64,000 bases of DNA from Anisus vortex (GCA_949126835.1 OX421498.1:35743799-35807798), one strand, 5' to 3'; positions 10,428-23,509 are shown, numbered from the stretch's first letter. A program made the numbers and translations. Notes: generated by a model from the letters alone, not told the origin.

Positions 10428-11250
10428 CCAATCACAACATATGCGTGTGTTGCAGCATTAGGCTATAATTCTTTTGGAGTTGGGGACGTTTACTCATCCA
10501 TTTAAGCCTGGATATTAATTCTTAAGTTGCACATAGTGGGTTAAAGTCACAGAAGAGATAATTGGAAAGTGATTTCTTATGTCAATGGCTGACTGCAAAT
10601 TTAGTTTATGTCTGTCTCCCCTGCCCTAACTTTACAATAGGGCCTTTTCATGGGCGTTGTGGCCCAGGTATGATAGATCGCAAACTTTAAGGGATCATCT
10701 CATTTCTGTATTTTTTTAAAATATGGCCCATACTTCATTACAGCAACGATGTTCAAGGCACATAACACAGATTAATTGAATCTATTGTATGAACCACACT
10801 TTATTAACTCAGCCCTGAGACTTCTAAGAATAACATCAGAACTTTATTATTCATTTAGTGATATTTAGCGGGAACATGGATTGATACACATAAATATAAC
10901 AGGCTGCTTAAGAAAAAAATGTAAAATTGACTCATAGTCTAATCTTCATGACAAATAAAAAAAAAATTACATTTTTTAAAGTATTTCTACTACATTATAC
11001 AAGGAGTTATGAAATACAAATAATAACTTGATATTGATTATAATTCATGTGTACAATGTGGATATATTTAATAATTTAAAAATATTTGAATAAATTACCA
11101 CATTTATTAACACGTTTACTACATTGTTGCATTTACAATGTTTTCTTATCTTATATTTTGATTGATTGACTTGATTGTTTTCAATTCTCTTATATTTATA
11201 CTTGATGTAAAAACAAAAACAAAAAATAATTTCTAAATGATGTTATAGAG
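10428..11250. other. Intergenic DNA, nothing recognised
   Basis: AT-rich, no supported gene. The 8-bp TTATAGAG at 11243-11250 is the left target-site duplication of the hAT element that follows. Confidence 0.5.
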
Positions 11251-13222
11251 CAGGGGTAGTCAACCTTTTGATAACAGTGTGCCAAAGTAGCATTTGTAAG
11301 TCATTCTGAGTACAGCTATTTTCTCCTATAGGCTAAGCGACTTGAATTGCTATTTTAGTGGTCCTCTGTGGTGTGCCATTGAAAATCGCTCTGCCTGCCA
11401 AGTCTGCCATAGGTTGCCGACTACTGCTTTAGCGATCTATGCCTGAGGTGGGCAACCTTTCGCTAGCAGTGCGCTAAAGTAGGATTTTCTAAATTATTCA
11501 GCGTGCAGACAGTCTAAAAGTCAACATGCTCTATTATACTCTTTTCAAAATTTTTTTATAGGACAATTAATTTAATTCCATAGCAAGACCAAGGCCGAAA
11601 GCAATTTAAGGGAGATTATTTATAGAGAAAATCGTTAAAGTGTTTTATATTTAATACAAAATTAACGTGTTTGTGATTATCATCCTTTTTATTTGCATTT
11701 ATAGCAAATACAATATTTTATTACTAAATTTTCACATTTATGGTAGTTATTGACTAAGCTCTCAAAATTATCATTTGTTAGTCAAGTACTCAAGATGAGT
11801 CTAACACCATCAAATGCTATATTTTGATCTCACTTTAACTGAGAAGTCATTTGATGTATTTTATTTCATGGTAGCCTACAGTATTTTATTATTGTTAAGC
11901 AGCTTAGATAGGCCTTGTTAGTAATCATGCAAACTGGCTAGTTAATTTAATGTTGAAAAATGTTTATATAAATTCTTTTGTCATATAATATTTTTATAAT
12001 TTCAATTTTTTATTTACAGTTTGATCATTTAAAGTTATAAATTGTAAGTCATTTATTCTTTTATAAGAAAAAAAAAAGAAACACATTAGAAATCTTAGCT
12101 AAAATAAAACGGGATAATTATCTCCCTTTATTAAAGAAAAGATTCCACATTTGATTAAATAGTGATGCCAAAAATTTCAGTCTTGCAATGTAACAAATAC
12201 TACTGACTATTTTTTATTTCTTTATATAAATCCAACATTACAAGATTTAATTATTAGGAGATTAAAATAATTTACGTTACACCTTTGTAAACAAACATTT
12301 CCTGCATTAATCTTTTGTCTTTTTATGGGTTTTTAAATTTAAAACATTAATAATTACAGAAATTACATAATATAGTACTATTAAATAAGTCTCTTATATT
12401 TATTAAATCAATAATACAAATACATTTTTTTTACAATCACATATATTTATGTTTAATTAAAGACGATGAGCATAAAAATTCTTTTAAATGTAACTAGTAG
12501 CCTATGTATGAATTAATGAGCAGTCAAGTCTAAGTGATGATCTCTTTGTATGCTCAAAAAAGCTTTCATGTGTGATAAAATCTGTTTACAGTATAAGTTG
12601 AACCAAAAGCTGAAAGTAGAAGAGCGAATGCCTAGTAGTTGAGAATAGCTCATGACTTTCCTAATCAGTTTCTTTCCAGATTTGTTTCCTAAAATGGGTT
12701 TGGATGCTTATTTTTAAAATGTATAATATTCAAATTGCTGCATTTTAAAATCGACAATATCCCTCAACTTAAAAATAGTATCTACATCTAAGAGGTTGTA
12801 GTAAAATAAAGCCATTTGCCAGTTAGGCTTGGTGTGGTATGAAAAAAATGAGGCCATCAATTTGAAAGACTTGCCTCTAATAAAAAAAACTCCGCTTTGA
12901 GTGCTTCGATGTACTTCTGAATAAACCCAACTATCTTTTTTTAATATATGCCTTAATTTATGTAAGGATGTACATGTTGTTAAATGTTTTGAAATTAATT
13001 TCACGGCCTGATATGCCCAGTTTCAATTCAAATCTATTCCAGTGGTCCTTGTTTATGCTGTCATTCAGAAACATCGGCTTCAACAGTCAGTTTTCCCTAT
13101 TCAAAACCGGAAAATGTTTTTTTTAAATAAAAAAAAAACACCTCTTGGAGTTCTCTCACATGCCATTGAAAATCACTATGCGTGCCAAATTTGGTACGCG
13201 TACCTTAGGTTGCTGACCCCTG
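11251..13222 (-). mobile_element. hAT element with decayed transposase region, 8-bp TSD
   Basis: The element starts CAGGGGTAGTCAACC and ends GGTTGCTGACCCCTG. Both flanks carry a perfect 8-bp duplication, TTATAGAG (11243-11250 and 13223-13230), as hAT insertions do. Its body shares long homology with the cores of the composite elements at 27.3, 51.8 and 59.6 kb (for example CCATAGCAAGACCAAGGCC and GATATGCCCAGTTTCAATTC). The transposase region reads on the - strand and is broken by stops and shifts. The left 177 bp (to 11427) is itself a copy of the short hAT MITE family with both ends, so the insertion has a doubled left end. It is not active. Confidence 0.85.
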
Positions 13223-13690
13223 TTATAGAGAACAATAAAAACAATATAATTAATGTAACACTAACAAAACACCATTCTTAATTCATACAAGTTTTATTTC
13301 ATTAAAGGAGTTAATTCTATTTAATGAAGTCGCTCAATAAAGTGAGTTAGTGTTTTTTTTTTATTTAGGGACATCGTGCAGGGTCTTGGGTCTTTTGGAT
13401 TACTTAGTGTGTTGGAATTTTTATGCCAAAACACCATGACGCATATTTTCACTATAAACTAGTAAAGATTCACTAGATAAAATTAGGTCCAGGCGAACTG
13501 AACATCTCGCAAAAAAAAAGTGTGACGATTTTGAGATTTGGTACTATGGATTACCCTTTAATTCTAAGGCAGATTAATTAAACATCAGTATTATTCAACT
13601 TACTTTCTGCGGTCTAGGCCTATAGGCTAATCGGGACCACAGAGATCTGGTAAAATGGCAGTAAATTACCACTTCTCCCACCACTGAAAA
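13223..13690. other. Intergenic DNA, nothing recognised
   Basis: Apart from the right target-site duplication of the hAT element, no gene or repeat is supported in this stretch. Confidence 0.5.
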
Positions 13691-13691
13691 T

Positions 13692-13787
13692 ATTAGCCAC
13701 ATCACCACGCAAAAGATTAGCCACATCACCACGCAAAAGATTAGCCACATCACCACGCAAACGATTAGCCCCATCACCAAGCAAAAG
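13692..13787. repeat. 24-bp tandem repeat, four units
   Basis: The unit ATTAGCCACATCACCACGCAAAAG repeats four times with period 24; the last unit is changed at three sites. Reading through it gives a false repetitive protein (WLIFCVVM repeated) on the - strand. Confidence 0.88.
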
Positions 13788-13789
13788 AA

Positions 13790-15100
13790 CGGGGGCGAAG
13801 GACTGAGGATAGCCTAATGTGCAAATGATATTTTTAAGAGTTCTCCCCATCTCCGAATTCTCCAAGTAAATTAGAATATAATTAGAACTAAATCAATAAA
13901 ATTACCATAAAAAAGCTTCTCCTAGAGTTCAGCCTAGGCGTAGATATAGGAATAAACCGGTCTTCATTTTTTAGTTAAAAGTGAAACGAACCGTATTTGA
14001 TGACTTTTTAAAACATACAAAAACATCTTGCTTTTATACAAAGGCGTATCTATAGGGAAGGCAGATATGACATAAGCAAGCCACGGGAAGGGAGATTTCG
14101 AAAACAAAATGTATAAACACTTTTTAAAAAGTATGTACTAAAATCGCGAAAAATTTGGTAACTGTTTAACACGGAAAATTTATAGTGTTATAACTGACAT
14201 ACTAAATTGAAAATAAATATCTTTCGCTTATTAAAACTTTTGCATTATATTTTTCATTATATAAAAAACAAGTTAGGCCTATATCGCTATTCTGATATTG
14301 AAATTCTTACTTTCTATAATACTGTTATATCACATATATAATAAAATTTAAAAAAAACAGACAAACCTATTTTTCTTATTCAAAGCAAGAAACGGTGAAT
14401 TTTAAAACAATAGCTTCTCAGCCCGGAACTAAATAATGAAATTTTAAGTTATTTAAACCAGTTTACTATTTTCTAAGTCTATTTTTAAATATTAGATCGA
14501 AATATCTCTATCAGAATGAAACTATCTTTTATGTTATGTTTCCAACAAAGGATAAGGAAAACTAGAGAACTGAAAACATTTATAGAACAATTGTAGGTTG
14601 GTTGTCACTGTATGGGTTAAAAATATGTATGTATTATATTATAAAGCGTTGATAAATGAGTTAGATTAACTTGCATAGTCACTATTTACTTTTACTATTG
14701 CACAATGGGCCAATTGTTTTGTGTGTATATCGTATGCACCCCATCAACCACGCCACCGCTTCAATAGCAAACGATCTAGCCCGTGAATTAAAAAAAAACT
14801 ACAAGAAGATATCAACCCATTGACGTCCATATACATTTTAACCCTCGACGCAATGCCCGAGACATGTTGATAAAGCTACTCAATCTTTGATTCTTTATTG
14901 GGAAATCTTGTGGAGTCGTTAGATCGCACGGATTAGGTGAGCTTATTACACATTTTTATCGCATTGGACAGACTATGTTGTAGGTAAGTTATCAAATTCA
15001 ATAATTCTGTTGTGATATTTTATAAAGCTAGCTCAGTCTATGTGTTGATATTTGTGTACGTGTAGGAATATTATTGGCCAATGATGAAAGTGTTGAGTTT
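13790..15100. other. Intergenic DNA, no supported gene
   Basis: AT-rich. Two GT-AG-like donor contexts at about 14934 (GGATTAG/GTGAGC) and 14981 (GTTGTAG/GTAAGT) could belong to an untranslated exon, but nothing else supports this. Confidence 0.4.
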
Positions 15101-15496
15101 AGATTATATAGATAAATGATAGATAGGTAGATAAAATATAGATAGATTAGATACATAGATAATAGATAGATGATCAATAGATAGATAGACGGTAGACAGA
15201 TAAAAGATATATGATAGATAGATGTGGGATAGATGAATACATGTTATGTGATAGATGATAGATAGGTGATAGATGATAACTAGGAAAAACCCTATGGTCT
15301 CTGCCGTCATTAGGAATCGCACACTGACCCAGATAGACAGGTGTTCATAGGATGATAGATGCAAGATAGATACAAGATGGATAGATGATAGATAGATAGT
15401 TAAATGATATTGGAATATATAGATAAATAGGTAGATTGATTAATACATTGATATTTCATAAAAGTAGATTGACATGTAGATGGATAGAGAAATTCT

Positions 15497-15549
<53 letters not shown>

Positions 15550-15560
15550 TAGTTGTTGTT
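15101..15560. repeat. GATA microsatellite with TA and GA runs
   Basis: Imperfect (GATA)n from about 15110 to 15440, a perfect (TA)n run at about 15500-15532, and (GA)n at 15533-15549. Confidence 0.85.
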
Positions 15561-15610
15561 AAATGATATATATATATATTGTCAGATAGATAAAATATAT
15601 AGGCTAGATG

Positions 15611-16262
15611 GATGAGTAGATAGATTTAGGGATAGATTGATCAATAGAATGGTAGATAGATTTAGGGATAGAATGATCAATAGAATGGTATATAGATTTA
15701 GGGATAGATTGATCAATAGAATGGTAGATAGATTTAGGGATAGATTGATCAATAGAATGATAGATAGATTTAGGGATATATTTATCAATAGAATAGAATG
15801 GTAGATAGATTTATGGGTAGATTGATCAATAGAATGGTAGATAGATTTAGGGATAGATTGATCAATTGAACGGTAGATAGATTTAGGAATAGATTGATCA
15901 ATAGAACGATATATAGATTTAAAAATAGATTGATCAATAGAACGGTAGATAGATTTAAAAATAAATTGATCAATAGAACGGTAGATAGATTTAGGGATAG
16001 ATTGATCAATGGAATGGTAGATTTAGGGATAGATTGATCAATAGAACGGTAGATAGATTCAGGAATAGATTGATCAATAGAATGGTAGATAGATTTAGGG
16101 ATAGATTGATCAATATAATGGTAGATAGATTAAGGGATATATTGATCAATAGAATGGTAGATAGATTTAGGGCTAGATTGATCAATAGAACGGTAGATAG
16201 ATTTAGAGATAGATTGATCAATAGAATGGTAAATAGATTTAGGGAGAGATTGATCAATAGAA
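15611..16262. repeat. 36-bp minisatellite, about 18 units
   Basis: The unit is ATAGATTTAGGGATAGATTG plus ATCAATAGAATGGTAG, with period 36 set by the GATCAA spacing (15639, 15675 and on). Units differ mainly at GAATGG/GAACGG and GGGATAG/AAAATAG. It is open in several frames only because the unit length is a multiple of three; no gene is implied. Confidence 0.92.
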
Positions 16263-16734
16263 GATTGACAAGTGGATTGATATGTAAATAGATTCACATT
16301 CATCTCAAGTAAAAATAAGTAGTTTATGCTCTAATGACTCCTCTTGTGTAAGTATGTCTAATGTATTAAGCTTAAAAGCGATTTATTATTATGAATGTTT
16401 AAGTCTTGTTGAAAACACAAACATAAAAACAACAACACCAATAAACAACAACAACACGATCAAACAAACAACAAAACCACCAGCAACAACTACCAATTCA
16501 AGATTCAACAGAAGCAAAGACCCTAGTTTCACCTACTATAATGTATGTAGTTAAACAATGGCAGTGATAATCATTACTCAATCGAAGTACTCCAAATGCA
16601 ATTATATTAATACAAAAAAAGAATCAATTAACTACAAATTAAGATTAATTAATTGGTTCTAGTACAGTGTGATGTTAATTCAACATTTGACATTGAGTGG
16701 GCTTTTATGTATATTAAAGTAAAATGTGTGTGTG

Positions 16735-16752
16735 TGTGGGGGGGGGGGGGCG
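16735..16752. repeat. GT run and G homopolymer
   Basis: A short (GT)n followed by about twelve G. Assembly errors in length are likely here. Confidence 0.7.
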
Positions 16753-16834
16753 GTTTGGAGCCGATAGCAATGTAATATGTTACAGACACGACTTCTAGAC
16801 ATAAAATTATTGTTTCCATCGCGGTTTTAGTCTA

Positions 16835-16990
16835 GTCTTGCATTTTGAATAGCGTTTTGAATGGTGTTAAATTGTTAGTTATCCTGGTTACTTCAGGCGA
16901 CCCATTCCATGCCCGGATACCACTCTTGAAAAAATATAATTGTATGCGTTTGTTCAAGGGGAATGAAAAGCGTATTAACTATAATTACTG
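16835..16990 (-). mobile_element. CR1-like LINE 3' fragment, antisense
   Basis: AGTCTTGCATTTTGAATAG, TTTTGAATGGTGTTAAATTG and GGCGACCCATTCCATGCCCGG match the antisense LINE tail at 49150-49400. Complement translation gives the ..WNGSPE.. signature. It is truncated at both sides. Confidence 0.65.
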
Positions 16991-17217
16991 ACTCGTGCAA
17001 TGACCTTCTTTTCTCTTGTGTTTTTTTTTTTTTGGAGGGGGGGGGTAGTGATTGAATGATTGGTGTTACACATGAAAAACTATATCCCAGATGAACCAGT
17101 ACATATAGTGTATTAAAAAATAGATGTTTATAATATTAGGTTGGGAGAATACAGAAACTTTCTATTAAGTTAGGTCGATACATAAGCTAATAATAATTTG
17201 TTCAATTGTCAGCTGAG

Positions 17218-17298
17218 TTAACCCTTACAGTCCCGGGCGCGTATATAGCGCAATTGAAGGCAGCATAGATAGAAGTAGGTCGGTACGGGAAGGGTTAA
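17218..17298. mobile_element. 81-bp piggyBac-like MITE, copy 2 (inverted)
   Basis: It starts TTAACCCTTACAGTCCCGGG and ends CGGTACGGGAAGGGTTAA. It is the same length as the copy at 10347-10427 in the opposite orientation, again bounded by TTAA. Confidence 0.8.
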
Positions 17299-17299
17299 T

Positions 17300-18185
17300 T
17301 CATTGAAATATAATTAGTTGCTGAATGAAAACCCTGTCTACAACCTGTGGCTTGGATGTTTAGATAATTCTTATCGTATTGAAATGCGAAGATTGATTTC
17401 ATTTCCATTTTTGAGATGTAGCTGATTCTCGTCAAGATGGCTTGCATTAGAGGTATTAACTAATCTAATAGTAATATCCATTGCTGTATGTCACCTTAAA
17501 TCATGTTTTCTCTACCCACGTGTTTGCTAAACATGGGCAATAAGCGTGTCAGTCGCATTCTACGTTTAAATGTTAGCCTATGGAGTACGTTGAGATCTCA
17601 AAATTTGAGAACCACCGGAGTTGATGGCAAGATATGCTAATGAGGATGTAAGATGGCCGACAAATGTACATTTAAAATTTAAATGTTTCATTAAAAAAAT
17701 AAATAGCTTGCATGCGTGTAAACACAAAAATTGTTTATGTTTTAGAAATATTTCAAACAGTAAAATAGCCTATTTATTACAGCGTTAAATGATTCTCAAA
17801 ATCTATAACATCTTTTGATCAACTAACACATTTTTTTGGTTTAAGTGACATAATTGGATTTGGTTCATTGGACATTTTTTCAATGAACTTGGCACACCGA
17901 TTCAGATTCAAAAAATGCCAATATGTTAAGCATGAACCGCTTATCTCACCATTGTCTCTCACAACTCAACCAGGCGTTTCAGAGGCGCCCCCCTCCCCCC
18001 CCCCCCCCCCAAATCTAGTTACTCTACTGTGTCACTGTAAGCTGTAGGTATATATATTTATGAACTATAGGGACGTAGACAAAGAGACTTTACAGTGTGC
18101 ACACAATATTTTCAGCTTAGGCTCATATATCTTTTCTTTCACTGATTTGTTAGACAATGTTGGCTGTTAGTCGAACACTGCTGTA
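17300..18185. other. Intergenic DNA, nothing recognised
   Basis: No gene supported. It contains a C homopolymer at 17983-18010. Confidence 0.5.
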
Positions 18186-18189
18186 AAAG

Positions 18190-18275
18190 TAAGGTAAGTA
18201 AAGTAGGACCAAATTGATCCATAGAGCCGGTGAAGCAGCGTGCACCAGTTTCTGTGGCCACCGCGTAAACTACTA
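18190..18275 (-). repeat. SINE-1 3' end, antisense
   Basis: GGACCAAATTGATCCATAGAGCCGGTGAAGCAGCGTGCACCAGTTTCTGTGGCCACCGCG is, in pieces, the complement of the SINE-1 tail at 19500-19560. Confidence 0.7.
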
Positions 18276-19385
18276 GATCTAGTGTTTCTCAAATACTGTT
18301 GACATTGTTCGACCAGTGTTCGGAGACCAGAATCCTTTTTTTTTCAAAACAAACGAAGAGATGTACATTTCATATTTCTAATGGTGCATACCGCGTGTCG
18401 GTTGGACTTGTGGACCCTGACGGTCCAGATCTAGCCCTCAAGTCGTGGCTTGAGAACCTTCTGATCTAGCGGGTCAATGTGTGTATCTTTATCATGATAT
18501 TATGTAAACCGAAGGTATAGAAAGATCATGATACCTAGTATTAACAAAAGCGTAGGGCCTATTGAGTACCTATCTTGACTGTCGTGCAACCTCTACTGAG
18601 AGGGGTATGAGCTTACTGGGTTGATAACCGCTGCAATGACTTATTCGTTCCGGGTTATCAACTACTTTCTCTACTCCCCCCCCCCCAAACCCTCCCCGCC
18701 CCTGTCTCTCCTGTTGACTATTTCCCACAATAAGCTATACACACCTCCATCCCTTTTTTAAAATAGTTTCCCGTTTCATTAAATATTCGCACGAATGTTT
18801 ATTTTCGCTTTAAACATCTGGCCCAGTAATTAATATAGAGACGTCGGTCCACGTATTTTCAAAGGTAAGCTTAAACCTTATTAATATGTAAGCCAAGCCC
18901 TGGCTTCTATTAATTAAAGCTGTTGCCCCTTTTATTTACCATAATAATAGTATAAACTTAACGCGATATGTGTCAATACGATTGTGTCGATCATTAGTAT
19001 ACCTATGTAGTATGTACCGTAGCAATTAATACAAAGAGCCTTTAGCTGGAGTGCAAGCTCTTTATGCAGATATTGGATAGGTTTTAGAAACCTGAGAACG
19101 TTAAATGCGCACATAGTGTGTATATGTGTGTGTGTTGAATTTCCCAGTTTATCGAATTGCTGGCGTATTGCTTACAAGTGATTTTCACGTAGCAGTCCAG
19201 TAAAGAGAATCACCTGCAGATGAAATTTCAATTTCCAAGTTAGGTACTAATACTTTTATTATTTCATGTATTAAGGCTTATTTCTTTAAAGGTAATAACT
19301 AAATAATTGTAGTGGGGAATATGGTATTTAATTAAGACTGTTTCTTACGATTACGCTGTGATTGTTAAGTTATAAGTTTATACGT
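18276..19385. other. Intergenic DNA, nothing recognised
   Basis: No gene supported on either strand. Confidence 0.5.
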
Positions 19386-19389
19386 CATA

Positions 19390-19565
19390 ATAGGGTGCCC
19401 CTGAGTCTACCCATCTCTGATGGGTACCTGATATTAGTTGGGGTCAAGTAAAGGCGGCTGGCATTGTGCTGGCCACACATCCCCTAGTATGCGGTGGCCA
19501 CAGAAACTGGTGAACGCTGCTTCACCTGCCCTGTGATCAGTTTGGTCCGAAAAGTACTTTACTTT
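19390..19565 (+). repeat. SINE-1, 5'-truncated
   Basis: It lacks the tRNA-like head. It begins at GTGCCCCTGAGTCTACCC and runs through GGGTACCTGATATTAG, AAGTAAAGGCGGCTGGC, and CAGAAACTGGTGAACGCTGC to the GGTCCGAAAAG end. It serves as the best-preserved body and tail in the window. Confidence 0.8.
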
Positions 19566-19609
19566 TAAACGTCATAATACAAGGTTTTATGACGAATAGA
19601 TAAATAAAC

Positions 19610-20121
19610 ACGAGGTTTCCCGTCTAAATAACAAATCAAATGCGAGGTTTCCCGTCTAAATAACAAATCAAAAGCGAGGTTTCCCGTCTAAATAACAAAT
19701 CAAATGCGAGGTTTCCCGTCTAAATAGCAAATCAAATGCGAGGTTTCCCGTCTAAATAACAAATCAAATGCGAGGTTTCCCGTCTAAATAACAAATCAAA
19801 TGCGAGGTTTCCCGTCTAAATAAGAAAGTGAACGCGAGGTTTCCCGTCTAAATAACAAATCAAAAGCGAGGTTTCCCGTCTAAATAACAAATCATATGCG
19901 AGGTTTCCCGTCTAAATAAGAAAGTGAACGCGAGGTTTCCCGTCTAAATAACAAATCAAAAGCGAGGTTTCCCGTCTAAGTAAGAAAGCGAAAGCGAGGT
20001 TTCCCGTCTAAATAACAAATCAAAAGCGAGGTTTCCCGTCTAAGTAAGAAAGCGAAAGCGAGGTTTCCCGTCTAAATAACAAATCAAAAGCGATGTTTCC
20101 CATCTAAACAACAAATTGAAC
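19610..20121. repeat. 32-bp minisatellite, about 16 units
   Basis: The unit core is GCGAGGTTTCCCGTCTAAAT followed by AACAAATCAAAA or AAGAAAGTGAAC, giving two interspersed unit subtypes. The period is exactly 32. The last units decay (GCGATGTTTCCCATC). Confidence 0.93.
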
Positions 20122-20810
20122 GGGAAATTGTGAATGTCTGGAGTAGAATAGTGCCACGGTTGTATGCTAAATGCCCAATAACTGATCTCATATTTTCGGT
20201 CTATTAATTGTGTGTATCCGAGCAATTCTGTTACTGTAGCCTCCGTGGCTTGTACGTGTGCGTCTTGCTAGCCATATTTTATAAATAATTCTTAGCCCCA
20301 CTATTAATTACAGGTTGTCGGATTCAAGCAAAACACTCAATTATTCCTCACCCCTCTTTCTGAACTACCTTAATCGGCAACTCTTTGTTAGTTTTGAAAG
20401 GAAGAAAAAAATATGTATAGAAGGTCGAAAGAATCGTAAGATAGAATTAGTACACATGAAGGGTTTTGCTTAGATTAGGCCCCAAAATGGCTCCCTATAG
20501 CGTTGTTAGGCTATAGATCAACGGATCTACACCTTGATTGATGACTCGACACACACTCACGTAAAAGATTGTGACAAGGAACACATACATCGATGACGTC
20601 ATTTTGACCCATTTGTTTTTTTTATAGTAGAAATGATTTTTTCAAGAGAGTTTCTGAAAGTTTTCTTTTTAATGGATTTCCTTTATGTGTGGGTTTTACT
20701 TGCTCAACTTGCATGACATTGGGGATCATAGTACATGTGTATGTGACGAATTCTGCTTTTTGTGGATAATGTGAACACTTGTACATTTTGTGGATACTCT
20801 TAATAATTTA
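20122..20810. other. Intergenic DNA, nothing recognised
   Basis: No gene or clear repeat supported. Confidence 0.5.
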
Positions 20811-20813
20811 TTT

Positions 20814-21029
20814 CAGGAGTCGACAATCTTTTTGACAATAGTTGTGCCAAAATAGGATCTCAATTTGATTCAGTGTGCTAACAAAACTAAAAGTAAACCT
20901 GCACCGCCAATGAAATTCTTGTATAAGAGACTTGAATTGCCTTGATGTTTTTGGCGGTCTTTCGAGTGCCATTGAAAATCGCTCTGCGCGTCAAGTGTGG
21001 CACGCGTGCCATAGGTTGCCGACACCTAC
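20814..21029. mobile_element. Short hAT MITE
   Basis: It runs from CAGGAGTCGACAATC to GGTTGCCGACACCTA. The interior (GTGCCATTGAAAATCGCTCTGC, GTCAAGTGTGGCACGCGTGCC, in pieces) matches 11251-11427 and 34885-35095. The CAGGGGTCGGCAACC type of terminus is that of hAT elements. It is non-coding. Confidence 0.75.
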
Positions 21030-21590
21030 TTCATATGATGTGAATGTCATGGATGTTCCGGATTCTGAAGTTGCAGTGAAAAATACCCTTTTGGATACTC
21101 TGATTGCTTCATCTGAATGTCGTGCATGCTACGGATACTTTACCTACTGTGAATTATGTGGATAATGAAAATCTTGTCTATGGTATAGGCTACTCCAGAT
21201 AATGTGCTTGGATACTGTTAATACGGTATATATTGTTGGGTAATTTTTGGATACTCTGGATGCTGTGGCTACTGTAAATATCGTGAATTATGTGGATAAT
21301 GTGAATATTTTGGTACCGTGGATACACTGAGTGTTGATAATGTTAATAGTGGGACTGTTATTGGTATTGTGAAAAAATTGGAATAGTTGTAATTCTGTGG
21401 ATACCTTTAAGTTCACCGGCCACCATGGATACCACAAGTGCTGCGCCAATGCCGTCGTGGATACTGAGATTGTCGCACATGACAGTAGCACACGTAGACA
21501 ACTCAAATGGCAGTGAGACAGCTTGCTGGGGGTGATGGTCAAGATGTCACTCACCCATATTGAAATGTATACATAGGTGATAACGGAACA
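21030..21590. other. Intergenic DNA with decayed short repeats
   Basis: Loose recurrence of TGTGGATAATGTGAA and TGGATACT phrases across 20760-21400 suggests an old degenerate tandem array. No gene. Confidence 0.35.
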
Positions 21591-21594
21591 CAAT

Positions 21595-21650
21595 CTTCTT
21601 CTTCTTCTTTATTATACCGTGGAAACCCCGTTAGACGAGGAAAAAACCAT
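21595..21650 (-). mobile_element. LINE 3' tail with (GAA)n, antisense
   Basis: (TTC)n followed by TTTATTATACCGTGGAAACCCCGTTAGACGAGG is the complement of the tail that ends the LINE fragment at 34740-34797 (ACCTAATAGGGTTTCCACAATAATATGAAGAAG). Confidence 0.55.
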
Positions 21651-22900
21651 CAATTTTCCGTGATTTGATAATACAAAGAGAAAGAGCTAGTTAGATTTTT
21701 GTATGTCTTTATACGCTTTCAAAAACATTTGCAAAATAACAACAACTACCATGGTCAGCCTTACAGTGATCTAAAATATTGGAAATCATTGTACATACAT
21801 GTTCCATTCTGGCTCCATCGATGAATTAGTCAGTAGTGAAATATGAAACTGGTGGCGTGGGTCATTGAATACAATCCGTGGAGGAAGGCAGAATCAATAT
21901 CTGTGACAGTTCACTAAGTCCAATGATCGAATTTGTTCTACAATAGTATAAACCTAAAGTTTATTCATATATTTTAAAATATATGATGCGATATTTCAAA
22001 TTCATTCGTCTTTTTATTTGTGAAAACCACTATTTAAAAGCTGCTACTCTAAATGCTGTAAAGTTTCTAATCAACCTGCAGTATGAGTTTTATTTTTCGC
22101 ATGGTATAATATTTTTGTTACAGCTATTCCTTCTAGAGATACATTTGTTGCGACTTGCGACGTTAGCGTATTCTTGGTATTAGTATAGTCTTGCAGTATG
22201 ATTAGAGTTTTAAAAGAATTTGAAGCTTTTATTTCTTCTGACCAGTTCAACCGATCCATTACATGCCCGACGCCCAATTAGGAAGATTGAGAGCTATAAT
22301 GAGTTAGTCCTTGCATTTGGAAAAAAACGAAATAGTTTTTATCTCTGTCTTTTGGAGTATTTCAGCAATATAATCGTCTCGTATTTCTGAGTTAGAATTT
22401 ATTGCTTACTGTGAATACCAAAGACTATAATAAGATGGACCGCTTGCTTTATTTTAAGAGGTTATATGTTCTTTTTCCGTGCGCATCCAATAACGCTGTC
22501 TTAAGTGTCTTCTACGCTCCTTCGTTTGCCTAAATGTTTCCGCTGTATACAACTTTCGATTTAAATTTTAATTTTTCATGGAGAAAATCATAGCGATTAA
22601 CGGAAGTGTACAGAACAAAAGGGAATCGAAAATTCGAAAAAGAAGTCATTCGAGTCATCAAATATCAGAAATATTAAAGCAAGCGGTCCAGCTTATTATA
22701 ATCTTTGTCAATACTAATGTTCTTCTCCAACCCCCCCCCCCCCCACCCCCAATTATTATACAATTTAGTTACCGTATCCAATGTTTAATTTTTATATTTA
22801 TAAGATCTAATTTTTCTTTCTCGTGGGCTGTATTTATTTACTTCCAATTCGACTCTACCAAATTTTACACTAGTTGAGAAATTAAAAAAAGGTAGTTGGG
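21651..22900. other. Intergenic DNA, nothing recognised
   Basis: No gene supported. It has a C homopolymer at 22730-22748. Confidence 0.5.
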
Positions 22901-22904
22901 AATT

Positions 22905-22975
22905 GTGATGGCCCCTCAATCCACTAACACGATATTTTCGCCGCCGTGGAAGCTAGTGAACGCTGCTTCAAAAAC
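22905..22975 (+). repeat. SINE-1 3' fragment
   Basis: GCCGCCGTGGAAGCTAGTGAACGCTGCTTCA resembles the SINE-1 tail (GCGGTGGCCACAGAAACTGGTGAACGCTGCTTCA, given here in parts). It is short and diverged. Confidence 0.5.
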
Positions 22976-23509
22976 TATAATATGTTCTGAAAAGGGATAG
23001 TTTTAACAAGGCCAATATACTATTAGCCTTGGCAAACATTAAAACGAAATGCTTAAGGTTATTTTATAAATCTATCGTGAGGCCAGCACAATGCAGAGCC
23101 GTTATTGATTTCCCCGAAATCCAGGAATCTATCAGAGAATAATAATTCTTGGAATAAAATCACATGGGATAAAATTGGACGGTTACTTTAACGTATAAAT
23201 AGTTTGTGTCACGTGCCTGCTAAAACTTTCAATACTTTGTAAACCAGTGGTCAGTATTTATTTTGCAATAATAGCCCGCCTACTATCTCTTTTTAAACAC
23301 AGTTTTCAAGATGATTCAGTAGAAAAAAAAATGTCAGTCTTCATTTTTAGTATCAAGATAATCATCATTATATTTGTTATCATCTGAACATATTTTTTCC
23401 TCTCTTCCTTTTGAGGATTTTTAGAAATATTGCAACTACAAACATGATCTTCTTCTTGGTTCTTAATATTGGAAGATGGTTCTAACAACAAGGCCTTTAG
23501 CTAAGGTGA

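Noticed and set aside
12714..13004. A stand-alone gene on the - strand (96 codons)
   Set aside because: It lies within the hAT element's decayed transposase region and has no independent support.
15582..16291. Repetitive open frames on both strands in the 36-bp minisatellite
   Set aside because: The unit length is a multiple of three and stop-free; no domain or composition supports a protein.
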